Part shown: piece by piece, positions 11,314 to 22,424 of the stretch
Numbering within the stretch: the first letter of the stretch is position 1
How the letters are laid out: each line of letters starts with the position of its first letter
Source: Clonostachys chloroleuca
Taxonomy: Eukaryota; Ascomycota; Sordariomycetes; Hypocreales; Bionectriaceae
DNA length: 64,000 nt
Assembly (NCBI GenBank): GCA_037952775.1
Contig: JBANAY010000003.1
Span: 33,232,001-33,296,000, forward strand
Reading direction: 5' to 3'
The notes under the pieces: generated by a model
The model's database searches: none
The model's input: only the letters and a program-made list of their open reading frames with translations
What the model was told of the DNA's origin: nothing
Program-made: the position numbers and the translations under genes

Positions 11314-13267
11314 ATGAAGTTCAACGCTGCTTCCGCTGCCTTGTCGGCGGCCATGCTCTCCGGCGTGATGGCCCACGAGGAGGTCGAGGAGAGCACTGCT
11401 TCAGCTCCCGAGCTGCCCAACTTCACTGTATGTCTTCACACCGCTCCACTCAATTCAACCCCCGCAGCAATCTTGCAGCTTCCATTCCCGTCTCTTCCGC
11501 CCTCGTGTTGTGTCGCCATTGATCGCTGACCTTATACTTGATTAGCCTACCACTCTCAAGGCCGATTTTCTCGAGCAGTTCACCGATGGTTGGGACAAGC
11601 GGTGGAAGCCATCCACTGCTAAGAAGGACACAACTGGCTCCGACAAGGAAGAGGAGGAATGGGCATATGTTGGCGAGTGGGCTGTTGAGGAGCCTGTCGC
11701 GTATAAGGGTATCAACGGTGACAAGGGACTTGTTGTCAAGAACCCTGCCGCTCACCACGCCATCTCGGCCAAGTTCCCCTCCAAGATCGACAACAAGGGC
11801 AAGACCTTTGTTGCCCAGTATGAGGTCAAGCTTCAGAGTACGTCGCATCACTCTCCTCTCGGTGTTCTCGTTGCTTTCGCAAATGGCCATGGTTGTACTG
11901 ACATGCGCTCCGTATTATAGATGGCCTGGAATGTGGTGGTGCCTACATGAAGCTGCTTCGCGACAACAAGGCTCTTCACCAGGAAGAGTTCAGCAACACC
12001 ACCCCCTACGTCATCATGTTCGGCCCTGACAAGTGCGGCCACACGAACAAGGTTCACCTCATTATCAACCACAAGAACCCCAAGACTGGCGAGTACGAGG
12101 AGAAGCACCTGAAGTCTCCCCCAACCGCCAAGATCGTCAAGACGACCGAGCTTTACACCTTGATCGTCCACCCCAACAACACATATGCTATCAAGCAGAA
12201 TGATGTTGAGATCAAGACCGGCTCCCTTCTCGAGGACTTTGCCCCCGCCATCAACCCTCCCGCCGAGATCGATGACCCCAAGGACTCGAAGCCCGAGGAC
12301 TGGGTTGACCAGGCTCGAATCCCTGACCCCGAAGCTGTCAAGCCCGAGGACTGGGATGAGGATGCGCCTTTCGAGATCGTCGATGAGGACGCCACCATCC
12401 CTGAGGATTGGCTCGTTGATGAGCCCAAGATCATTCCCGACCCCGAGGCCGAGAAGCCTGAGGATTGGGATGATGAAGAGGATGGTGATTGGGTCGCCCC
12501 TACTGTCCCCAACCCCAAGTGCGCCGAGGCGTCTGGCTGCGGTCCCTGGACCAAGCCCAACATCAAGAACCCCGACTACAAGGGCAAGTGGACCGCTCCT
12601 CTCGTCGACAACCCCGACTACAAGGGTCCCTGGGCCCCTCGTAAGATCAAGAACCCCGACTATTTCGAGGACAAGACCCCTGCCAACCTTGAGCCTATGG
12701 GCGCTGTAAGTTATTTACCTGTGTTTTCCGTACTACTATTTGAGCACCCATACTAATTTGGCTGATAAGATTGGATTCGAGATCTGGACCATGCAGAACG
12801 ATATCCTCTTTGACAACATCTACATCGGTCACTCTGTTGAGGATGCCGCTAAGCTGGCAGCTGAGACTTTCCACGTGAAGCACCCCATTGAGAAGCAGCT
12901 CCTCGAGGCTGAGAAGCCCAAGAAGGACGACAAGCCCAAGTCGCCTCTTGACCTCAAGTTCTTGGATGACCCCGTTGCCTACATCAAGGAGAAGGTCGCC
13001 CTCTTCGTCGCCATCTTCCAGCAGAACCCTATCGAAGCCTTCAAGTTTGTTCCCGAGGTTGGCGCTGGACTTGTTGCCATCTTTGTCAGCTTGATTGCTG
13101 TTACTCTTACCATCCTTGGCGGTTCTAGCGCTCCTGCCCCTGCTGGCAAGAAGGCTGCCACTGATGCTAAGGACAAGGCTAAGGATAAGGCCGCGGAGGC
13201 CACTGCTTCCGGTGCCGATAAGACAAAGTCTGAGGTTACCAAGCGCACTACCCGCAGCCAGTCCTGA
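11314..13267 (+). CDS. cnx1: Calnexin, ER lectin chaperone
   Basis: Four exons: 11314-11427, 11546-11837, 11921-12705 and 12770-13267, giving 562 residues. A signal peptide ([20 protein letters not shown]) is followed by the lectin domain, with CGGAYMKLL and the conserved FGPDKCG motif. The P-domain arm has acidic repeats ([35 protein letters not shown]) and second-type repeats ([17 protein letters not shown]). Near residue 500 is a single transmembrane helix ([19 protein letters not shown]), followed by a charged cytosolic tail. Calnexin binds monoglucosylated N-glycans and retains unfolded glycoproteins in the ER. The branch site tactaat is visible in the last intron. The first in-frame ATG giving a signal peptide is at 11314. 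Confidence 0.97.
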
Positions 13268-14001
13268 AAGATTGGGTTTCGAGGTTAGATGCTAGGACGA
13301 GGGTAGGACGAGAGCAAGAACTGGGGGTGTACTGACAATTTCTTACCAATTGATTTGATGGAGAGTTTGGGATTTTCAACATGGGAGCGCATTATCGCAA
13401 AGCACGGAAAGATAACTTGACAGAAAAGTAAAAGTGAAAAAAAAAGAGACAAATATATTTTCCAGATCATGTCTGAGTAAAACGTCAATCCTAAGAATTG
13501 TCTTAGAACCATAATGATTGAAACTACGCTGGTTGCATCCTGATTCGCATATGTTAGTACTTAAGGTTTCCATATGCGCAGCTTGAACAAGTAACCCAAC
13601 AACTGTCCTTTTGACCCAGAGTAGAATTCAGTTCTCTCCAACACATCAAAAGAGGAAGACTTTGCTTGGTTGTCTGTTTGGTTTAAGCCCGGAACGGAGA
13701 CCGCATAAGCTTTTCCCTTACAACCAACTCCGAGGTGAGTTCGGCAAGCAACGGCTCTTAGACCCGATCTTTCCGTCATTGCCATCTTCCACTCACTGGG
13801 GTCTTCCCCACCTCCCTCCACAGTTGCTTTCCCGATCCGTGTGGGAGAGCTGTTGCTGTTGCTGAGACACTGTAAATGTACCATGGAGGGACTTTATAAA
13901 TTCCAGCCCTCCCCAACTCTAATTCCCAACCGTGCTGCTGACTTTGCCACCGAGGCGAGACTTACACTCACACAGCTCAAGTTTGCTATACACTCACCAA
14001 A
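13268..14001. other. Intergenic: calnexin 3' UTR and promoter of the dehydrogenase
   Basis: No gene is seen in this 734 bp. The first 200 bases after the calnexin stop are A-rich, including a run of A's near 13439, as in a fungal 3' end. The final 100 bases before 14002 are CT-rich, with a tttataaa sequence near 13890 that could be a TATA element. Confidence 0.5.
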
Positions 14002-15762
14002 ATGCGGCGGCTCATTTCTCGAGGCGCCTCTGCTCCTCGAGCTTCCATGGCGGCGGCCAGGATGACCTCTGTCTCATCAGTGCTGGCTCCCCGGGGGATT
14101 CATGCCTCATCGCGGCATCTGAAGCCAGTCGCCGCCGCGGCCGCACAGAGCTATCCCACGACCCATGAGAAGATCGCCAAGGTAGAGAACACCCCTTACT
14201 TCCTGAACAACCAGTTTGTGCAGTCCAAGACGGACAAGTACATCGACCTTCCGGACCCAGCTACCAATAATCTCGTCACCCGTGTGCCTCAGATGACGGA
14301 TGCGGAGATGGAGGCTGCTGTTGAGAGCGCTGAGTTGGCGTTCAAGTCATGGAAGAACACTACCGTGCTCCACCGCCAGCAGATCATGTTCCGCTTCGTG
14401 CAATTGATCAAGGACAACATGGACCGTCTGGCCGCTAGTATCACTTTAGAGCAGGGCAAGACCTTTGCTGATGCCAAGGGTGATGTACTCCGTGGTCTGC
14501 AGGTCGCCGAGGCAGCTGTTGGAGCCCCAGAGCTGCTCAAGGGAGAGGTCCTTGAGGTTGCCAAGGATATGGAGACCAGGAGCTATCGCGAGCCCCTGGG
14601 AGTGGTTGCTGCTATTTGTCCCTTCAGTGAGTTGACCCCTAAATCTTGCGTTTGCATGTTGGAATACATACATTATGGTGCATTGCTAACATTTGGCCAA
14701 ATCCTAGACTTCCCGGCAATGATTCCTCTCTGGTGTATCCCTATTGCTACCATCACTGGTAACACTCTTATCCTCAAGCCTTCAGAGCGCGATCCAGGAG
14801 CCGCCATGATTCTCTCGGAACTTGTTCAGAAGGCCGGCTTTCCAGATGGCGTTGTAAATGTGATCCACGGTGCTCATCGGACTGTTGATTTCATTCTGGA
14901 CGCGCCAGCTATTAAGGCCATCAGCTTTGTCGGAGGCAATAAGGCTGGTGAGTATATCTTCTCTCGAGGCTCTGCCAACGGCAAGCGTGTCCAAGCCAAC
15001 TTGGGGGCCAAAAACCACGCTGCTGTCCTCCCCGATGCTAACAAAAACCACTTCATCAACTCCGTGGTTGGAGCTGCCTTTGGAGCTGCCGGTCAGAGGT
15101 GCATGGCTCTTAGCACCCTGGTCATGGTTGGCGAGACAAAGGAGTGGCTTCCCGAGATTGCCGAACGAGCTCAGGCTCTTCAGGTCAACGGAGGCTTTGA
15201 GGAGGGCGCTGACTTGGGACCTGTCATTTCCAAGCAGAGTCTGGAACGGATCGAGCATCTTATTTCTACCGCCGAGAAGGAAGGCGCTACTATTCTCCTT
15301 GACGGGCGGGGTCAAGCACCAGCGAAATATCCCGATGGGAACTGGATCGGCCCTACTATTATCACCAACGTGACACCGGAAATGACCTGCTACAAGGAAG
15401 AAATCTTCGGTCCTGTCCTGGTGTGTTTGAATGTGGACACCATTGATGACGCTATTGAGCTTATTAACAACAACGAGTACGGCAATGGAACAGCCATCTT
15501 CACGCGCTCGGGTTCGACAGCAGAGACATTCCGACGCAACATCGAGGCAGGCCAGATCGGTATCAATGTCCCAATCCCAGTGCCCCTGCCCATGTTCTCC
15601 TTCACCGGAAACAAGAAGAGCATTGCTGGTGGCGGAGCAAGCACCTTCTACGGTCGACCCGGCATCAACTTTTACACCCAGCTCAAGACTGTGACCGCGC
15701 TGTGGCAGAGCGCAGATGCGGTAGCCAAGAAGGCGAGCGTTCACATGCCGACGCTTCAGTGA
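14002..15762 (+). CDS. Methylmalonate-semialdehyde dehydrogenase (CoA-acylating), mitochondrial
   Basis: Two exons, 14002-14626 and 14708-15762, with an 81-bp intron and 559 residues. The N-terminus is rich in Arg, Ser and Ala ([20 protein letters not shown]), as a mitochondrial presequence. The ALDH6-type core is clear: [32 protein letters not shown], and catalytic Cys near residue 340 in [12 protein letters not shown]. The enzyme converts methylmalonate semialdehyde or malonate semialdehyde to propionyl-CoA or acetyl-CoA in valine and pyrimidine catabolism, using NAD and CoA. The glutamate general base of hydrolytic aldehyde dehydrogenases is not expected in this acylating clade. The start gives a good presequence and lies just after a CT-rich leader. 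Confidence 0.95.
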   Translation: MRRLISRGASAPRASMAAARMTSVSSVLAPRGIHASSRHLKPVAAAAAQSYPTTHEKIAKVENTPYFLNNQFVQSKTDKYIDLPDPATNNLVTRVPQMTDAEMEAAVESAELAFKSWKNTTVLHRQQIMFRFVQLIKDNMDRLAASITLEQGKTFADAKGDVLRGLQVAEAAVGAPELLKGEVLEVAKDMETRSYREPLGVVAAICPFSELTPKSCVCMLEYIHYGALLTFGQILDFPAMIPLWCIPIATITGNTLILKPSERDPGAAMILSELVQKAGFPDGVVNVIHGAHRTVDFILDAPAIKAISFVGGNKAGEYIFSRGSANGKRVQANLGAKNHAAVLPDANKNHFINSVVGAAFGAAGQRCMALSTLVMVGETKEWLPEIAERAQALQVNGGFEEGADLGPVISKQSLERIEHLISTAEKEGATILLDGRGQAPAKYPDGNWIGPTIITNVTPEMTCYKEEIFGPVLVCLNVDTIDDAIELINNNEYGNGTAIFTRSGSTAETFRRNIEAGQIGINVPIPVPLPMFSFTGNKKSIAGGGASTFYGRPGINFYTQLKTVTALWQSADAVAKKASVHMPTLQ

Positions 15763-15993
15763 GGGATGTAGTTTGAAAAATGAAATTTGAATGAGAAAAA
15801 ATTGAATCGACGCTCTGTTCTGAACTATGTTTTGCTGGGATAACGCTATTAATGATTCGGTGTTTTCGGTACACAAAGTGAATGTCCATATGCTCACTCT
15901 CTCGGTGTAATGTATCCTGGCTACATAAATGGTTTCATAATTCTCAGGGTAAGCCTGCTTCAACCCTGCAGCCTTTCTCCATGATGAACGCTG

Positions 15994-17103
15994 TTAATTC
16001 CAAGCATAATACTCGTTATATCCAAAATATATCTCCTTGGACGTGTCTCCCATTCCTAGTCTGACCATTGGGACGGCATCTGTTCTCTGCTTCTCGTACA
16101 CGAAACGATCGCTGGTCTTTGAAGAAAGCAGCTGCCCTGCAGCTCCTACATCATGAGGCGGGCTCCAGATCGACACACGGGATAGACCCCAAGTCGCAGC
16201 CTCGTTTCTGGCATCTAGGAGAAGGCTGGCTATCACTTCCACAGGCACATCCCCATCTTGCGGCCTGGATATTCTCTGCACGGCGAGCTGATCACCACTG
16301 AAATCGTGAGCCCAGTACAGCCAGGTACCGGTCTCTTCGTGGATGGCACCGTTGAAATCTGGAGCCTCGTTTCTGAGCTTGTATGATATGAACTCGCAAC
16401 GGGCGTGCATCCATACGATCATGTCTGCTGCAGGTACTATGGTGACCAGAGTAGTGTCATTCGGTACAGTCTGCTGTTCAACAGCTTTAATGAACCGGTC
16501 CACGTCACGATTACAGAGCTCTGGGATATCGGCACCTCTTAGTATCCGGGTTGGAGGCAGCCCGGTCTTCTCGTAGAAGGAAGTTGAGGGGAATGGCAGG
16601 ATGGCCGCCTGCGGTGTTGGCTGGACATGCCAACCCTTATTGGCAAAGAATGAAGGGGAAGAAGTATAGAGGAAAGTGATCGCACCTTGCCCCTGGATAT
16701 CCATCCATGCAGAAACTTGCTCAAGGAGGAATCTCCCGAGACCCTTATTGCGATGCTGCTCATCGGTGACAACGGATGTCAGGCAGTAGCCTCCTTCCCT
16801 CCTGAACCCATGTTCATCGCCTATGAGCAAATCCCTGGGCATCGCCTTGCACATGGCAAAGACTTGAGATGGATCATCAATATTATAGACACACCAAGTC
16901 CTCATCCTGCAGTCCTTAGTGAATTGGAGGCTGGCGAGATACTCCTCCCGCTCTAGATAATCCTCGACCGAGGGCAGAGGCTCACGGAAGCCTGAGGCGC
17001 TGAGCTTGAAGGCCGGCAGCCATTGGTCTGCAGCTACCTGTCCGAAGACTGCTATGATTTCACCTGACGGGCCGTCGAATTTGTAAAAGGTCGGCCCGGG
17101 CAT
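15994..17103 (-). CDS. LYC1-like GNAT-family acetyltransferase
   Basis: A single minus-strand exon of 369 residues from the ATG at 17103 (MPGPTFYKFDGPSGEI). The frame stays open 52 codons further upstream, but that stretch (MPKKKREEQNA) does not look conserved. The central region has the acetyl-CoA-binding pattern of GNAT enzymes: LTSVVTDEQHRNKGLGRFLLEQV, where the Q/R-x-x-G-x-G loop is HRNKGLG. The overall arrangement, including the C-terminal Trp-rich half (GTWLYWAHDF, WGLSRVSIWSPP), fits the fungal LYC1 lysine N-acetyltransferase family, first known from Yarrowia lysine catabolism. Substrate assignment is inference. The gene faces MMSDH tail-to-tail and is divergent from the second F-box gene. 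Confidence 0.78.
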   Translation of the reverse strand: MPGPTFYKFDGPSGEIIAVFGQVAADQWLPAFKLSASGFREPLPSVEDYLEREEYLASLQFTKDCRMRTWCVYNIDDPSQVFAMCKAMPRDLLIGDEHGFRREGGYCLTSVVTDEQHRNKGLGRFLLEQVSAWMDIQGQGAITFLYTSSPSFFANKGWHVQPTPQAAILPFPSTSFYEKTGLPPTRILRGADIPELCNRDVDRFIKAVEQQTVPNDTTLVTIVPAADMIVWMHARCEFISYKLRNEAPDFNGAIHEETGTWLYWAHDFSGDQLAVQRISRPQDGDVPVEVIASLLLDARNEAATWGLSRVSIWSPPHDVGAAGQLLSSKTSDRFVYEKQRTDAVPMVRLGMGDTSKEIYFGYNEYYAWN

Positions 17104-17693
17104 GTTCAAGTAGCTAGGCCGTATTTGCAGCAAGCTAGGGGCTAGAATGGATGGAGAAAGATGGAGGAGGCTGTTGGCGGGCGAAGTGGGGAACCAATAA
17201 ATGTACTTTGGGCCATGATGCAGGATGGCGTTTTGTTCCTCACGTTTCTTTTTTGGCACTGGATTGGGGGCTGTTCATCGATGCATATTTGCCAAGTAGC
17301 TGGGCGATAATTGGAGGTTTCATTAGGCACCGATGAGAGTTTGGTTACTAGTGAGTTGTTGATTGGTAGCAGTTAAGCTTATGTGGTGTCGCCGCTGGAC
17401 CTTTCGTTCACCTTCCTTGGAATGTTGTATTGCGATATAATTGTGTATGTACTAGATATTTGCACGCAGAGAAATTATTATACTTTGCACTTGCAGACAC
17501 GAGATGCATACCGACGGCTTAAGATGAGAGGTCAAGGTGCAATTCTAATCAACCCCTTCTAGGGTAGGCAGGTTATTATGGTCAAGATGAGGGGGTAGGC
17601 GCGTCGCGTTATCCGGCCCTTTAATGAACTCCTGATTGCCACGGCAGAGATCGAAAGTTATGACAATTCACATCTCTTGCCGCAGCGCCAGTC
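17104..17693. other. Divergent intergenic region
   Basis: These 590 bases separate the LYC1-like gene and the second F-box gene, so they hold both promoters. I see no gene and no unusual structure. The middle part (17400-17520) is AT-rich. Confidence 0.5.
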
Positions 17694-19421
17694 ATGAGCT
17701 TTCTTGACCTTCCATACTCACTCTTTTGGGAGATCATCGCTCACCTCCCAGCAGTTGATGCCCTGGTCTGCCGCCGTCTCTCTGCCGGAGCTCGTAGGAC
17801 GCTCACCAGCCCAGAGCTTTGCCTCTCCTTAATACTGCTGCATTTTCCCCGGTCAAGGGAGGGCCGCCTGCTGCGCGATTGCATCCGAAATGGAGCCTAT
17901 TCGGAGCTGAAACAGGGTCACAGTCTGGCTCCTTTATTTGCCCGTCTGACACGGCGTTACTACCATTTAGGCAATGCGACGCCCTGGCGAACCCGTGAGG
18001 TCCAGGTGCTGAAGGACGACAACCACCTGCATGCAGTGCATACGTGGGATAGGGTTCTGAGCAGAGACGGGGAGCTCGACCCCTTCCAGGCCCGCGAACC
18101 CCTCTGGGCGTTTGGCACGGACGAGGCATTGCTTGTGTACCCCTCACCCGATGGGCAAGGATTCCTCGCCCAAGACCTGCATTCGCAGCTTGAGGCTCGC
18201 GTCCCTTTTGACGTCTCCGGCAAGGTCATACGTCGGGTCAGACTGAATTCGGGAATTCTCATCGTCGAGTGGTGCGAAGAACAGCCCTGTGAATTTCTCA
18301 ATTCGAGGGTTGCCGTTTATCGACATTACGCGACAGCCTTTGATCTAACTCCAGTCAGTGGTGGAAGTGTGAGCCATGATCTGACGAGTGGACTTGGCGT
18401 GCCGGAAAAGACTCAATCTTTCCCCTGGAGCATCATCCGGAGATCTGAGTGGAAGATACACGACTTAGGAATTCTCCAGGACCGATTCTTCTCTGCCCAT
18501 AATGCCACTCACTACGCTGTTTATATTTGGCAGTCAAGCGGTGGCCTATGGGGCGTCAATGATCCTCGGGAGCGATTGATGATCTATGAACTGGGAGAAG
18601 TTACGCCAGAATTTGATTCTACTAGCGAGAAACAACCAGGACCAGAATGCCCGCGATTAGTCCAAAATTGGTTGAACTCCGAACTGAGTGCATTAGGTGT
18701 CCGTCAACGAATATCGCCAAAACTAAGAGGGATTTACTTGGATGCTATTACATGGAACTCGCAGACACAGTCTGCATGCGGTCACATATTCGTGCATGAG
18801 GAGGACCATCGCAATTTAGAAGGCCCTCATCGAGGTGTTCTGCGGGCTCGACACCACCATGTTAAATCTACTGGCATCCCGCTAACGCTCATCGGTCCAA
18901 AATGGGTGGATGAATGCGGCTGTGAGGTAATTGGCGATAGTCTCTTATCCCTGAGTAGAGGAGGAACGTTACTTCCGCACCAAGCTGAGAGAATCTTTGA
19001 CCCACCTTCGTGGCCAGGTCGAGCCCCATGTTGGCGTCACAGGCTGTATCCCTGGCTCACTCTATCCGAGGTATTGGATGCGGACGCGGGAATACGCATT
19101 GCAGCTCGCCACAGCCTGTATAATCACAGAGAACCTGAGCTGCAGCCTGTCCTGTTTGTCCAAGGAGTTGATGCTTTACATTTCAGGGACATTGAAACGC
19201 CCGGCAGCTCTGCCTTGGACGAGCAAGATGGCGATGCGGAAGAGGCTAATCAGAAAGTAAATGATACATTGGGAAAGAAGAGAGATGGTCGCGATGGGTA
19301 TGAGGTTCAGTTCTCGCCTTACTACTGGGGTCGACTTATGACAAAGGGAACCATATATGGTGATGAAAGGTGGCTGATGGGCGAGGGCGAGAATGGGACC
19401 ATCACCATCTTGCAATTTTGA
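17694..19421 (+). CDS. F-box-like protein, second in the window
   Basis: One exon, 575 residues. Residues 3-45 form a short F-box (FLDLPYSLFWEIIAHLPAVD, then CRRLSAGARRTL). The remainder is a Trp- and Gly-containing region with patches such as LLVYPSPDGQGFLAQDL and VYRHYATAFDL. These suggest beta-rich substrate recognition rather than Leu-rich repeats, but I recognise no named domain. A role as an SCF substrate adaptor is inferred from the F-box only. It ends 107 bp from the convergent SDR gene. Confidence 0.8.
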   Translation: MSFLDLPYSLFWEIIAHLPAVDALVCRRLSAGARRTLTSPELCLSLILLHFPRSREGRLLRDCIRNGAYSELKQGHSLAPLFARLTRRYYHLGNATPWRTREVQVLKDDNHLHAVHTWDRVLSRDGELDPFQAREPLWAFGTDEALLVYPSPDGQGFLAQDLHSQLEARVPFDVSGKVIRRVRLNSGILIVEWCEEQPCEFLNSRVAVYRHYATAFDLTPVSGGSVSHDLTSGLGVPEKTQSFPWSIIRRSEWKIHDLGILQDRFFSAHNATHYAVYIWQSSGGLWGVNDPRERLMIYELGEVTPEFDSTSEKQPGPECPRLVQNWLNSELSALGVRQRISPKLRGIYLDAITWNSQTQSACGHIFVHEEDHRNLEGPHRGVLRARHHHVKSTGIPLTLIGPKWVDECGCEVIGDSLLSLSRGGTLLPHQAERIFDPPSWPGRAPCWRHRLYPWLTLSEVLDADAGIRIAARHSLYNHREPELQPVLFVQGVDALHFRDIETPGSSALDEQDGDAEEANQKVNDTLGKKRDGRDGYEVQFSPYYWGRLMTKGTIYGDERWLMGEGENGTITILQF

Positions 19422-19528
19422 GTATTGCTTGAATTATGATCCTTAAGTTGGCTATTCGCAGTACACTCTCTTTCTTGCAGTCTCTCTGCCTTATGGGAAA
19501 AGACCATTATGCCTCAGCCCATCTACAA

Positions 19529-20725
19529 CTAGGGAACTAGCAACACGCTCTCACTTTCATCACTCTGAGCCTGCTTGTGATCCTGCGGTCCACTAACATC
19601 ACTGATTACCTGCCGCCCGTTCCAATTTGACATGATTCTAGCATCGGACCGCACGGTCCGACCGTACCATTCAGGCATTGCTCGCAGTGGTGATAACATG
19701 CCGACCGTTTGGGGAACGATGACGGAGCCCGAACGCCCGCTCATAACCTGCTTGACCACTGCTTCAGCGATCGACTCGGGTTGTTGCTCAGGCATGAGGA
19801 ACGCTGTATCCTGGTTGTAGCCCTCGAAGAGCGGAGTCCTTGTATGGCCAGGGTGAACCACCACGGTACGAACTTTTGGGGCGTTGTACTTGGACTTGAG
19901 TTCAGCAGCGAGACCTTCATGAAGAGCTAGTGAAGCAGCTTTGCTGCCGCAGTAGTCTGTCAAGTTGGGGATGGCGAGCCAGGAGGCGGTCGAAGTTACT
20001 GTGACAATCATGCCGTGATCCCGTGCGATCAAGTTGGGCAAGAAGGCCTTGGTGACCCAGAACGCAGCAAATGTGTTCACATCGAACGTGAACCGAATAT
20101 CACTCGGATCGCTGTCGAGAATTGTCTTACCACGAACAACACCGGCGTTGTTGATGATGACGGTCGGGTGGCCTACTTCGGTACGGATCCTATCAGCCAC
20201 AGCATTGACGCTCTCAGGTGATCTAAGATCACAGTTATAATAACTGATTCTGCCGGCTGGTCATAAGTGGGTTGAGTCAGCTCAGATCAAAGGTGTCTTT
20301 GCCGACTAGTGATCGCTCGTCGTTCACTCACAAGTTGATAAGGCCATAGGCTGGATATCAAGTATGACTACCTTAACCCCTAGCTCGTCAAATAGACGGA
20401 CCATGCAGCCGCCAATGCCCCCTGAGCCACCTGTGACAAGGACAATTTCCTTTTCCCAGTCATACTTATCCGATACCCAATTGTTGCTGACCATATTGGA
20501 GAGCCAATTGTTCACAACGCGCGCGACGGCTACATAGAACAAGGTATATAGTCCATTGTGGGCTCTTCCATGCTGGGTGGAGAGCGCTCTGCCTGTCTTG
20601 GTGAAGCGACCCAGAAGGATGAGAGGGAGAAGGAAGCTCGGGTTCAAGGCTGTGGTACGGATGAGGTTAAGAATAACATCGGCGCAGAAACCCTCACGGG
20701 GCAAGATTCCTTTGTGCATAGGCAT
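19529..20725 (-). CDS. Membrane-anchored short-chain dehydrogenase/reductase (RDH10/retSDR type)
   Basis: Two exons, 20332-20725 and 19529-20256, giving 373 residues. I chose the GTGAGT donor and the GACCAG acceptor because they restore SGRISYYNCDLRSPES across the junction; the next acceptor downstream gives a stop. A hydrophobic N-terminus (NPSFLLPLILLG) may anchor the protein in the ER or lipid droplets. The NAD(P) loop is TGGSGGIG, the structural motif is NNAG, and the catalytic set is S with YCGSK. The C-terminal half fits the classical SDR fold. Family relatives act on retinol-like, steroid or other lipid alcohols; the substrate here is unknown. Confidence 0.9.
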
Positions 20726-21508
20726 ATCCGTTGTTTGGCTCGGTGTTGGGCGGCAGGCAGAGGGAACCGAGATACTGGGACGAACCCAGGGCTCTTAGAG
20801 GGGAGATACATATTTCAAGGGGTCATACGTCAAGCTTGACCTAGATGCGCGCCGAGGTCAAGTTCGAGGCCTCCTAGTCCGGACACACAGGTATCGTAGC
20901 ATCACTTGGCACGAGCAGGGAACAATGTGGGGTAGGTCATATGGCAAGCAGTTGTGAGCTCATCTCTTGTTTGGTGACGAGGGGAAAAGCCAATAAAAAT
21001 AGTAACTAGGCTTAGATTCGTCCATCCAGTTTGAGTTTCATCAGGAAGCCTCGGCTCGATACCCCACCAGGTATAGGGAACAAGATCAATACCACGTCAA
21101 ACATCTGGGGCTCGGCAAGGGATAATACGGTATTCTCTAGCCCATCCGGAGTGAATAAGCAGAGTGCCCATGTCAATTCCTCGGAATTTACATGGGTTTG
21201 GGTATTTTCATGGCCATTGCTTCTCCAATCGCTTCCCCAACCCGAAATGCATACTGGATTGGGACAAGATTTAATGTTTAGTTTGGCTGCCACACAGTCT
21301 TGCATTCAGGCCAATTGACCTCTATGATTGGCTCTTGGCGATCGGATTGGGAATCGCCTTGTGCATCCGTTTCTTCCTCCTCGCTCCTTTGAGCAGGTAG
21401 ACGTCTGCGCTGGTGGCGGTGCTTGTCCTACCTCACGTCCGACTTCCTGTTAATCCCTTTTCCCTTGCGGAACTGAGTCCTGTTAGATCCCTTCGGGATC
21501 AAACCCAC
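20726..21508. other. Intergenic; small hairpin near the 3' end of the next gene
   Basis: No gene is seen. At 21486-21500 there is a perfect 6-bp inverted repeat with a 3-base loop (gatccc ttc gggatc). It lies 9 bases beyond the stop of the minus-strand secreted-protein gene, so it would be in that gene's 3' UTR. The region also carries the promoter of the SDR gene. Confidence 0.5.
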
Positions 21509-22424
21509 CTATCCGAGAAGAGCTTGTGCGATGAGCAGTCCCCACATCAATTTTATACCCAAAGTCTGAGCCAGAGTCGTCCCAGCTGAATCCTTGTTCG
21601 GCGCACTGTCATATTCGACGGTCGTGGCGTTGTCGGGGACAAACAAAGCACCGACCTGGTTCGAGTCCTCCCAATTGATTTCGTGTGGCTGCAGGATGTT
21701 ATTGGCGAGCGCGTCGCAGGATGTGCGGTTCTCGTTGGCCTCGATGCTGTTCGTGACCGATATCGGCAGGTCGAAGATGGTATAGTGATCTGTATTGTTC
21801 AGGCGGAAGTTTTGGTGGATTGAGACCTGTTTTTTGGGTCGCGCAACTCAGCCAACGTATTCTACGATCTCATGTGATAGGTGAAGGTGCCCGGGGGAGG
21901 AACTGGATTCTTACATTGTATGTACCGCGGTCGCTGTCTTTTCCGGAAGGCTGACCGTTTCCTACCAGGCAGTCTGGCCAGATCCAATTGATGTGCTTGA
22001 CGGTGCTGGACGCCTCCTGCTCCATGATGTTACCCAGGCTCGACAGGTTCGCATCCTCGACGGCCGTGGCATTGGAGACGGTGAAGTTCCTGCCCGTGTC
22101 ATAGCTGTACAGGAAGATGGTGATGTTGTATATTTGGCTCGCGCTGTCTTCTTTTAACGGGGGCAGTGGTAGAGCACCGTTGGCCGTCACGTCTAGAGAT
22201 AGGTGAAGTGTTTCTGATTTACCGGAGTTGGCAAATTAACATTGGACTTTTGTTCCCTGTTATTTTATCAAATGGGTTTCACACTTACCACCTCCCAGAG
22301 GAGTGTTGGGCTGCGGCGCGTTGACGACAACGAAGCCGGGGGTGAAGATCTGGCCGTTATGGGTGACGATATCGCCTAGAGCGACGCTTGCCGTAGCAAG
22401 CAGGATGAGCGGTAACCGAATCAT
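21509..22424 (-). CDS. Secreted protein of unknown function with a GPI-like C-terminus
   Basis: Three exons, 22289-22424, 21915-22192 and 21509-21826, with introns of 96 and 88 bp. The product is 243 residues. It starts with a signal peptide (MIRLPLILLATASVALG). The mature part has several N-glycosylation sequons (NIT, NFT, NAT, NLS, NNT, NRT) and only two visible cysteines: one in WPDCLVGNGQPSG and one in RTSCDALANN. The C-terminus is a hydrophobic stretch (LGIKLMWGLLIAQALLG) preceded by small residues, which suggests a GPI anchor. I do not recognise the family. Frames agree across both junctions and the three exons form one continuous secreted protein, so the gene call itself is good. Confidence 0.82.

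Noticed and set aside
14782..15963. A 393-codon minus-strand open frame
   Set aside because: It lies opposite the well-supported methylmalonate-semialdehyde dehydrogenase and shows no domain.
20241..20258. Alternative acceptor for the SDR intron after ggcagaatcag
   Set aside because: Using it gives a stop or the wrong frame. The gaccag acceptor restores a continuous SDR protein.
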